13,575 bases of DNA from Stramenopiles sp. TOSAG23-2. Its lineage: Eukaryota; Sar. Below, one piece after another: positions 6,635 to 13,575 of this stretch (position 1 is its first letter; each line of letters starts with the position of its first letter). The stretch is taken from contig LT649797.1 in assembly GCA_900128395.1 (NCBI GenBank), positions 1 through 13,575 on the forward strand, given 5' to 3'. The translations under genes and the position numbers were made by a program. The notes beneath the pieces were generated by a model. It had not been told where the DNA came from, did not search any database, and saw nothing but the letters and a program-made list of their open reading frames with translations.

Positions 6635-9038
6635 ATGATGAACGGAAGTAGCAGCAGCACTACCACCACCACCACCACCACTACTACCACCACCACCAAT
6701 AATGTAATTAGTTTATTGAATGATGATGATGATGATGATGACAATAATAATAATAATACCACTTTGAATTTAACAATAAAACACTATGAAAAACAATTAC
6801 AACAAGTAAACAAAGACATCAATCAATACGAAAGTAAATTAAGACCATTGAGATCAAGGCGAGAACAATTAATAGATATTATAAACAAGAAAAAAAACGA
6901 GCTTGAATTATTACCAACGAGTAGGCCAGGTAAATTTTTAGAAAAGTTTCCTTGGGATAACGATGTAAAAGAAATTTTAAGAAATATATTTAATATTCAT
7001 CAATTTCGTAAGCATCAAAAAGAGGCAATAAATGCAGTACTTTCAAAAAAGGATACATTTGTCGTAAAGCCAACGGGTGGTGGAAAAAGCCTAATATTTC
7101 AAGCACCTGCAGTACTCGAGGAAGGATTCACCCTTGTTGTCTCCCCATTAGTTTCATTATCTTATGATCAATCATTGTACTTACAAGAATTAGGAATTAA
7201 TGCCAAAGTCTTAGATGCGTCAACAAGCAAGGAGGAAGTCAAAAATATATTTAATGAAATGATTATCAATAAAAAAAATCGTGATGTTGATTATAATTTA
7301 GAAATGATGAAGATTTTGTATGCAACACCAGAAAAAATTGTTAAGAGCAAACGTTTTTTCCAGAAAATCCAAGTAGCAGCTAAATTAAAAAATTTAACTC
7401 GCATTGTTATAGATGAAGCGCACTGTGTGAGTAGTTGGGGTTGCGATTTTCGACCAGCCTATCGTCGATTAGATTTATTGCGAACGTCCAAAGATGTTGA
7501 TCAAATACCTATATTAGCATTAACAGCTACTGCAACGAAAAACGTTCGAAATGATGTACAAAAGATATTAAAAATGAAACACACTGAACTGTTTTTAGGA
7601 AGTTTTAACCGTACAAATCTATTCTATTCCGTAAAGGAAAAACCTTCAAATTACGATAAATTTGTCTCAAATATCATAGATGAAATAAATATATGTAAAA
7701 CAACCTACAATCGTAATATTGATCCGTGTGGTATAATATATGTTTTGTCCAGAGGTGATGCAGAAAAATTATCAAAAACGTTGAATAGTAATTATCACTT
7801 GAGGAGTAAGCCATACCATGCTGGTTTAGAAGATGATGCGAAGAAGTTAGCACATGAAAGTTGGAGAGATGGAACGATAAATATCATCGTAGCAACTGTT
7901 GCCTTTGGTAAGTTAATTCTATTCCCCTACACCAATAAAAGATTTCCTCTCTAACGCCTCATTCTTTCATACGCTACGCTCAACAGGTATGGGAATTGAT
8001 AAACCAAATGTACGTTTTGTTATTCACTCGACATTGTCAAAATCAATGGAAACGTATTTACAAGAGTCTGGAAGAGCTGGTAGAGATGGAAACTTGTCAC
8101 GTTGCACGTTGTTTTATCGTGGAGAAGACATAGCAAAAGTAAGCTCACTTATACATGATAGCAATAATAAAGATGTCGCACAACGAAATTTATATAATTT
8201 TATTTGTAAATATTGTGAATATGATGGAAAAACTTGTAGAAGAATCTCAATGGCTAGAGTCTTAGAGGAAGAGGAACCAGAAAATATTAAATGCAACAAT
8301 TTATGTGATATATGTTGTTCAAAGGATCTAGATTCTGTAGAATACGATGCTACAAATGCAGCTATTCAGGTAATTAAATTATTACAATTAATTAAAATGA
8401 ATAATGTGCGAGAAAATATTTCAATGATTCAATTGTTAGACAGTTGGCTGGGGAATGGTAAAATTATAAAAGAATTGAAACAGTTTGTAGATGATACTGC
8501 GCTTGTAAAATTAAAAGCACCTAAAAAGGAAGTTGCAAATAATAAAAGTAATTTAATGAAAATTATTGTAAAAATGTTGACAGAAGGTTATTTAGAAGAA
8601 ATTTTTATTGCGAATTTATATAATTGGAATGTTTATGTTGATGTAAGCAACAAGGGAAATATGTTTTTAGGACAACAACAATCATTGAGTAATAGTCGTT
8701 TTGATAGCAACAGCAGTAGTTCTAGTCGTGGCAATAATAATTCTAATAACGCATTGATGATAGTTCTAGATCCACATAATAAAAGAAAGGAAAGCTTTCC
8801 TAGTAGTAAAAAAAAAAGAAAAAATAATGGTGGTAGTAGCAGTAAGAATAATAGCAGCGGCAGCAGTACAGTATCATCTGCCAATAGTAAAAAAAAGGGA
8901 ACAAAGGAAAGAAAAAAAAGAAGGAAAGAAAAACATATTGTAAAAAATAATGATGGTAATGATGTACAAGTAATAAATTTGATAGATGATGATGATGCTA
9001 CAAATGCTGTATCATCAAGTGATGATTTTGAAGTCTAA
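6635..9038 (+). CDS. RECQ1-like ATP-dependent DNA helicase (two exons)
   Basis: A 3'-5' RecQ helicase for replication and recombination repair, presumably nuclear. The CDS is join(6635-7907, 7987-9038), 774 aa. After Thr/Asp/Asn runs comes a coiled coil (about 50-90) like that at the N-terminus of animal RECQL1. The helicase core then shows FPWDNDVKEIL and FRxxQ (motif 0), KPTGGGKS (Walker A, Lys151), DEAH (260-263), LTATAT, VATVAFGMGIDKP, and QESGRAGRD (motif VI). The RQC zinc site is C508, C527, C531 and C534, in CRR...CNNLCDIC, followed by a winged-helix segment with LLDSWLG. There is no HRDC or exonuclease domain. The C-terminus is Ser/Asn-rich with basic NLS-like clusters. Oddities are Cys270 in place of the usual His in the aromatic-rich loop (SSWGCDFRPAY), and SUMO-interaction-like VISLL (24-28) and VINLI (753-757), both next to Asp runs. 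Confidence 0.93.
7908..7986 (+). other. 79-bp spliceosomal intron of the helicase gene
   Basis: A GTAAGT donor and a CAACAG acceptor split a Gly codon (phase 1). Splicing restores VATVAFG-MGIDKP, the conserved motif V region. A CTAAC branch-like site sits at 7951-7955, followed by a pyrimidine-rich stretch. Without splicing the frame stops at 7952-7954. Confidence 0.93.
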
Positions 9039-9749
9039 AAGACACAAAATATTTATATATAGTAAATATTATGCCATTTATGCAACTGAATATGGACGAT
9101 AATTGCATATTCTGTATCAATTATATCTTCATTTTTAATTGCATATGGATGGGTATATCGCGAAGATCTTAAAAGTAAATTTTCAAATAAATGTCAAACA
9201 AAAAAGGAGCAGGAAAGGTAATTAACATAATTAAATGTGTGGGTGGTGGTCAGTGGAATGACGGATTTATGTATAATAGAAAGGAGGGAGAGAGAGAGTA
9301 ACACAAAAGTATTACTCGTAAATTTACACATTAGCTACACAATCAATATGTGTTGAAGGATTGAATTTTAATTTTTGCATTTTAATTTGGTATCAAATTC
9401 TTCCTTATCTATATCCATTTTCTATAATATACTGCTTTCTCTGCAATTGCAATCGACACAGCATTGCCTACAATCCAATTATAGCTAATAATAATAGCTT
9501 TTTTACATTGTTTTTTACTGCTGTGGTTATGGTGTTGTTGGGGGTTTTTGTTTTATCTTATTTACGGCACTATTATATTATTATAGCATAAGCAGGTAAA
9601 TACAATTGAATAATATATATTACTTGATATTTATTTATTATAATATAATTATGTAATATAAATGCAACTGCATATATCTGTATAGTTATCTAGTTATCTT
9701 CATTAACAACAAACAACTAACAAATACTATATTATATGTATGAAAGGAT
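9039..9749. other. Intergenic region between the helicase and MORN-like genes
   Basis: AT-rich; it should contain the helicase 3' end and the next promoter. Simple-sequence patches include GTGGGTGGTGG near 9239 and GAGGGAGAGAGAGAG at about 9284-9298. An open frame at 9361-9591 starts only at TTG and encodes a hydrophobic, low-complexity string, so I do not call it a gene. Confidence 0.5.
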
Positions 9750-9819
9750 ATGCCTCGTCAATCATCAAGGATTGCTAATTGTGCAGCAGATGGGACACCA
9801 TATCCATCAGATTTTTTAA
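9736..9819 (+). other. Two overlapping upstream ATG frames
   Basis: ATGs at 9736 (28 codons including stop, ending at 9819) and 9740 (13 codons, ending at 9778) are in the two other frames and overlap the main start at 9750. If transcription begins upstream of them, they could lower translation of the MORN-like protein. If the transcript starts closer, they are irrelevant. Confidence 0.3.
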
Positions 9820-10925
9820 AAAATAGAAAAAAAACATGGTGGCATTTCCCAAAATTATATTTCAGTTTTATGCATGAACGCATCAGTATTAATGATGCCA
9901 AAAGTATCTCTGGAACGGGAAAAGGAAGTCCAAACTGGACTGGAAATATAAATGGAACAGTAATAAAATTGGCAAATGGAGATTTATATGATGGTGAATG
10001 GAATATAACAGAACCCTTGCAAGCAGATTGGAATAAGGGCAAAGCAAGGTTTGAAGGTAAAGGAATTTTTTATAATACTGCAGGTAAATCAGCAGGCAAA
10101 TATTATATTGGTAATTTTTCAAACAATGAGTGTGTTGGCATAGGATATACAGCATATAGGCAGGATCAGAGAGGAAATTTATTTAAAATGCCTACAAAAG
10201 GCTTATACAAAGAAGACAGTACAGACACAGAGAAAAATATTGGCTGGGATGAATTTGAAATTGCTATTAGCAACTTGGCATCATCATCTGGATCAAATAG
10301 TGGATCCAATTCTAACAATTCCAGCAACTTGTCAACATCATCTTCATCAAATGAAAATCCAACAACAACAACAACAACTATTACTACTACTACAACTACA
10401 AGCAATGCATCAGCATCATTGTCTCAAGTGAATGGATCAAGTTCAAGTAAGAAATCTTTAAAAAGAAAAAAGCATGATGGTGCTTCAACAAAAAAGAAGA
10501 AGATATGTAAGAAGCCAGAAACTAGAGAGGAGGAGAAACATGATAATGGTTTTGACAACAGTAGTAATAACAATAATAGTGTGATAGATAAAGTTGAAAA
10601 GGCATTAGAGGACTTAGAGTACGACATTAAATCTATCAATGTTGCTTGTAGTGATGATCAAGACATGAAAATTGACATGTTAAAAAGTGCATATAATGCA
10701 TATGATAAATATGATAAGAGTATTTGTGAAAATCATATTTGGACTGTAATGGAATATAACATATTGTTCAGAATGGAAATGACAACATATAAAAAGTTTG
10801 CAACCAATAAATGGATTGAAGGAGCTGCTTTGGCAGAAAGGAAGGCCAATGCATCAAAGAAATGGCAAAAACGTGCAACAGCATACAGGAGTAAAAGCAA
10901 GACTGGTGCAAAACATGAGATATAA
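9750..10925 (+). CDS. Uncharacterised MORN-repeat-like protein, probably nuclear
   Basis: A 391-aa intronless protein of unknown role. The N-terminus is basic and aromatic (a segment with KKTWWHFPKLYF, about 27-38). Residues about 74-136 hold two or three degenerate MORN-type units: NGDLYDGEW, then FEGKGIFY, then GKYYIGNF...VGIGYTAY, matching the YxGxW...GxG pattern. MORN repeats usually bind lipids or other proteins. A Ser/Asn/Thr low-complexity run (about 178-228) leads to basic clusters LKRKKHD and TKKKKICKK (about 233-256) that look like nuclear localisation signals. The C-terminal third (about 280-391) is predicted helical, charged and rich in Asp/Lys, and I recognise no family. The start at 9750 is the first ATG of this frame; two other-frame ATGs lie just upstream. 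It converges on UTP6, with stop codons 122 bp apart. Confidence 0.75.
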   Translation: MPRQSSRIANCAADGTPYPSDFLKNRKKTWWHFPKLYFSFMHERISINDAKSISGTGKGSPNWTGNINGTVIKLANGDLYDGEWNITEPLQADWNKGKARFEGKGIFYNTAGKSAGKYYIGNFSNNECVGIGYTAYRQDQRGNLFKMPTKGLYKEDSTDTEKNIGWDEFEIAISNLASSSGSNSGSNSNNSSNLSTSSSSNENPTTTTTTITTTTTTSNASASLSQVNGSSSSKKSLKRKKHDGASTKKKKICKKPETREEEKHDNGFDNSSNNNNSVIDKVEKALEDLEYDIKSINVACSDDQDMKIDMLKSAYNAYDKYDKSICENHIWTVMEYNILFRMEMTTYKKFATNKWIEGAALAERKANASKKWQKRATAYRSKSKTGAKHEI

Positions 10926-11047
10926 GGAGGAGGTTTTATTTTTAATATGTATTATATATAATATGTATTTTCGTGCTCGTATTTTTTTTAGCACCTTATC
11001 ACAATCACACGCTCTCACACACAAAATTCCTTTTCTCACACAGAAGT
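10926..11047. other. Short convergent intergenic region
   Basis: A 122-bp spacer between two converging stop codons, so the 3' UTRs of the two genes probably overlap. It has a TATATAATATG tract and repeated CTCACACA (about 11014-11021 and 11035-11042). Confidence 0.5.
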
Positions 11048-13123
11048 TTAAAGTAATCCCGCTTGCATTTTACTTAAATTTTCTTCAAACTCATCTTTAT
11101 TTGTTAAATTTTGCTTCGCTCTCCATGTTATATTAGTAACTTTACTAACATCGCCAGGTTTTTGACTTTCAAACCTTATGTAATCCAACCACATTTCTTC
11201 ATTATTTGCACCATTAACAATAGCACTTTCAAATAATTTACGTATAAAACCAACATTTGCGTTTAAACCATTTAGTGTCATTTCCGTATAAATTGCAATT
11301 TTAAATATTTCCCATGGACAGACTAGAAAAATTGCATTTACTTTATCATTTTTACTTATGATTTCATTGATAAATTTATACAACAGATTTTTCTCTTCTT
11401 TGTTTTCAATGATTAAATCGATAAAATTTTGTGCTAACACAATTTTATTTGTATCTTCCAAATTACCATTTCTTAAACGAGTTATAATGTGATCTGACAC
11501 TTCACTCAATGTATTTTTCATTGCATCCTTATATTGCATCCATTTTAACTCAACATTCAGAGAGTTTTTAGACTTTGGTAACATTTTACTAACAGCTTGT
11601 TGAAATTTTTCTTCAATATAATTCAATGCAATAGGGCTAGAATCATATTGTAAATTATGAAGCATTACATCAATTAAATAAAGCCAACTAGTTGCTTCTT
11701 TTGGGTAGTTATCAACACATTTTTGTGCAATATCAATTGCTTTTAAACCATTTTTTGTTTTTACATTATCTTTCTTCGATACCTTGTTTCGTTTTGCTTT
11801 TCTACTATTATCCTTTTTTCCATCAATATCATGGAAGCGTGAGCTAATACGTATCCATTCACCATATTGATCTAAAGTTATTTTATCTTCATTTTCAAGC
11901 AAATAAAAACAATCCTCTATTTCTTTTCCTTTACCATACGACAACATAAATTTTAAATAATAATCGTGCATTTTAACCGTTGGTAAAACACTTAATGCTT
12001 TTTTATAAATAGTTATAATCTTTTCTTTTGTCATTACGTCAATCTCATAAATATTATTAGATCTGGAGCGTTTTTTATTGTTATCATTATCGTCGTCATC
12101 ATCTTCTTCTTTTTCTTCACTATTATTATCATCCGTTTTTTGTAAAAACCATTTTGCACGTGCTTCCCAACATTCCTCGTTATTATTGAACTTCGCATCC
12201 TTTTCAAATAAATTTAAGAGATGATCTGTTACATTTGGAATATCATTATAAAAGGTAGCGCTTATATTTAGACAATCTAATGCAAATTGTATGCATTCGT
12301 TTGAATCTTGAATTTTCTGAATAGCATTATTAAAAACAATTGTAGCCATTCTACCTTGTATCATTTTTATTTTTCCATCTTCTTGGATTTTATTCTTATT
12401 GTTACTCTTAGTACCATTTCCAGCATCATAATCATCATCTTCACCTGGAAGTTGCGGAATTGATAATTTTGTCTCTGATATCGCTTCATTTTCAACACTT
12501 GTTTCTGCTGCAGAATTATCCAAACCGAGTATACGACGTCTTTCTTTTATGATGGATGCAAAACTTAATTCTAACTCAAATAATTCACGATATAGTGTTG
12601 GATTACCTTTGTTTAAACGTAGACCTCTAGTTAAAAGTATACGTGCAGTATCAAAGCTTTGGTTTCCGTTACATTCCCACTCCGCGGCTTTCACCCACAG
12701 TGAAATATTCAATGGATGAAGACGTAAAGCTTTTGGAAATAAACGTCCTATTCTTTTTCCACTTTTAGTAGCTATTGCATGGTCAATACACATTAACCAT
12801 AAAGAAATATTTTGTTGAAAACGTTGTAATGCACGATCAAAAATAAATTGTACACGCCTTGTGCATGAAAAATCTGACAATGTATTTTTTTGCAGTTTCA
12901 TTCGCTCCTTTCTTAAAAGTCTTAATTTATCAATCGATTTTTCATATTCAATATATCTTAAAAAGTCTTCTAATGTTTTTCCACGCCTTTGCAACCTATA
13001 TTCATAATCCCGGCGTTTATTTGTAATACTTCTTATTTCATGTTCGTTAAACAATCCTCTTTCTTGCAAATCTTCTAATTCCGGTATGGAACGTTCTAAT
13101 ATTTTTTGTACATTGTCTGCCAT
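11048..13123 (-). CDS. UTP6: UTP6, U3 snoRNA-associated protein of the small-subunit processome
   Basis: A nucleolar component of the UTP-B part of the SSU processome, needed for early 18S rRNA processing. The 691-aa intronless protein opens with the typical Utp6 N-terminus: an ILERSIPELEDLQERGLF helix, then EIRSITNKRRDYEYRLQRR (about residues 8-45) and a DFLRYIEYE segment. Half-a-TPR (HAT) repeats follow, e.g. RRVQFIFDRALQRF, ISLWVKAAEWE, and ARILLTRGLRLNKGNPTLY. It is longer than yeast (about 440 aa) or human (about 597 aa) Utp6. The extra length lies in three low-complexity insertions: about 222-246 (Asp/Asn/Lys), about 333-358 (a Glu/Asp run then KKRSRS) and about 432-458 (Lys-rich). The ATG at 13123 gives the conserved N-terminus at once, which supports this start. 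The 5' flank holds fold-back DNA. Confidence 0.9.
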   Translation of the reverse strand: MADNVQKILERSIPELEDLQERGLFNEHEIRSITNKRRDYEYRLQRRGKTLEDFLRYIEYEKSIDKLRLLRKERMKLQKNTLSDFSCTRRVQFIFDRALQRFQQNISLWLMCIDHAIATKSGKRIGRLFPKALRLHPLNISLWVKAAEWECNGNQSFDTARILLTRGLRLNKGNPTLYRELFELELSFASIIKERRRILGLDNSAAETSVENEAISETKLSIPQLPGEDDDYDAGNGTKSNNKNKIQEDGKIKMIQGRMATIVFNNAIQKIQDSNECIQFALDCLNISATFYNDIPNVTDHLLNLFEKDAKFNNNEECWEARAKWFLQKTDDNNSEEKEEDDDDDNDNNKKRSRSNNIYEIDVMTKEKIITIYKKALSVLPTVKMHDYYLKFMLSYGKGKEIEDCFYLLENEDKITLDQYGEWIRISSRFHDIDGKKDNSRKAKRNKVSKKDNVKTKNGLKAIDIAQKCVDNYPKEATSWLYLIDVMLHNLQYDSSPIALNYIEEKFQQAVSKMLPKSKNSLNVELKWMQYKDAMKNTLSEVSDHIITRLRNGNLEDTNKIVLAQNFIDLIIENKEEKNLLYKFINEIISKNDKVNAIFLVCPWEIFKIAIYTEMTLNGLNANVGFIRKLFESAIVNGANNEEMWLDYIRFESQKPGDVSKVTNITWRAKQNLTNKDEFEENLSKMQAGLL

Positions 13124-13260
13124 ATCTTGTTATTTCCTTTTATATTTATTTTGTTTCTGTGTTTTCCTTCGTTTTTTATTTTGCATTTTCTTTCCATCTT
13201 TATCCTACAAGTATCTTGTGGATATTATTGATTATTTTATTTATATTATGGTGATTATTA

Positions 13261-13291
13261 AAGCCCGTGGGATTCCATAGTCCTACGGCTT
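13261..13291. repeat. Imperfect hairpin
   Basis: AAGCCCGTGGGATT pairs with AGTCCTACGGCTT across a CCAT loop: about 13 pairs, one bulged C and two G-T pairs. It is GC-richer than its surroundings, about 140 bp upstream of the UTP6 start. It could be a transcribed structure or a mobile-element remnant. Confidence 0.4.
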
Positions 13292-13370
13292 AAGGCAGGC
13301 ACATGTTTGCTTAAAAGTTAAAATAACAGGAGAATAGCATTGTTTTTTTGACCGAAATATTTGATGAAAA

Positions 13371-13495
13371 CCGATAATTTTGAGCTAAATGCATAAATCT
13401 CACATTTTTCAACATGGACACAGCATGGGCTGTACGGAAACCCGTACAGGATAAATGCAAAAAAATCTATTGATCTAAATGTCTAATTTTATCGG
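13371..13495. repeat. Nested fold-back element
   Basis: Three nested inverted arms: CCGATAA (13371-13377) with TTATCGG (13489-13495); TGCATAAATC (13390-13399) with GATAAATGCA (13450-13459), 8 of 10 pairs; and a perfect 8-bp CTGTACGG (13430-13437) with CCGTACAG (13442-13449) around AAAC. The nesting is more than expected from random AT-rich DNA and suggests a MITE-like element or a structured RNA. Confidence 0.45.
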
Positions 13496-13575
13496 AGATT
13501 TTACACTCATAAATACACGCTAATGATATTCCCCTATTGTTTATTAGCCCTTTTTTACCTTTTTTTTTTCTTTTT

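Larger units (their letters stand above)
13124..13575. other. UTP6 upstream region with hairpins
   Basis: No gene recognised. Pyrimidine-rich just upstream of the UTP6 start, it then contains an imperfect hairpin at 13261-13291, a weaker one at about 13290-13315, and a larger fold-back at 13371-13495. It ends in a T-rich tract. I tested these hairpins against tRNA and box H/ACA layouts by eye and saw no match. Confidence 0.45.

Noticed and set aside
7966-7980. ATACGCTACGCTC shared by the helicase intron and position about 264
   Set aside because: A 13-base match with no shared flanks; too short to claim a repeat family.
8633-8884. A Leu-rich minus-strand frame
   Set aside because: Antisense of the Ser/Asn/Lys-rich helicase C-terminus; poly-Leu arises from AAT/AGT/AGC repeats.
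9361-9591. A 76-codon hydrophobic plus-strand frame
   Set aside because: It starts only at TTG, is low in complexity, and lies in AT-rich intergenic DNA where hydrophobic translations are expected.
1-13575. Possible inverted repeat between the two window ends (AGCAATAAAC near 1; reverse complement of GTTTATTAGCC near 13550)
   Set aside because: Only about nine bases agree with one gap, in AT-rich DNA; consistent with chance.
1-13575. CRISPR array, prophage, bacterial operon or toxin-antitoxin module
   Set aside because: No spaced repeats, Shine-Dalgarno pattern or phage genes. The genes are eukaryotic, with an intron and low-complexity runs.

Overview
This is an AT-rich nuclear stretch from a eukaryotic microbe. 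The signs are a GT-AG spliceosomal intron (79 bp, with a CTAAC branch-like site), a villin headpiece, a nucleolar Utp6 protein, a RECQ1-type helicase, and Thr/Asp/Asn/Ser homopolymers encoded by simple trinucleotide runs. A diatom or other stramenopile fits best: a secreted carbonic-anhydrase-like protein, compact genes with few introns, and a bacterial-looking methyltransferase locus. That assignment is inference; no rRNA or organelle marker is present.

Layout, left to right. 1-516: non-coding DNA with a fold-back element (17-112). 517-1756 (+): a broken or frameshifted methyltransferase locus, a sugar O-methyltransferase-like SAM domain in one frame followed by an FkbM-like C-terminal domain in the +1 frame. 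2377-3858 (+): a predicted secreted protein with CxDxR and HxxC motifs like cysteine-ligand carbonic anhydrases; its last 15 codons and 3' flank are tandemly duplicated (106 bp, perfect). 4246-6033 (-): a TPR array joined by a charged linker to a C-terminal villin headpiece; the linker holds a perfect 111-bp in-frame tandem duplication. 6034-6634: an intergenic region shared head-to-head with the next gene. 6635-9038 (+): a RECQ1-like DNA helicase with one intron. 9750-10925 (+): an uncharacterised, probably nuclear protein with weak MORN repeats. 11048-13123 (-): UTP6, convergent with the MORN-like gene. 13124-13575: non-coding DNA with several hairpins and a larger fold-back.

The genes do not form one pathway. 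Two pairs are head-to-head or nearly abutting: TPR-headpiece with RECQ1 (divergent) and MORN-like with UTP6 (convergent). The most unusual items are the TPR-villin headpiece architecture, the carbonic-anhydrase-like protein with a Cys where I expect a His, the frameshifted methyltransferase locus, the two recent roughly 110-bp tandem duplications in adjacent genes, and paired SUMO-interacting-like motifs at both ends of the helicase.
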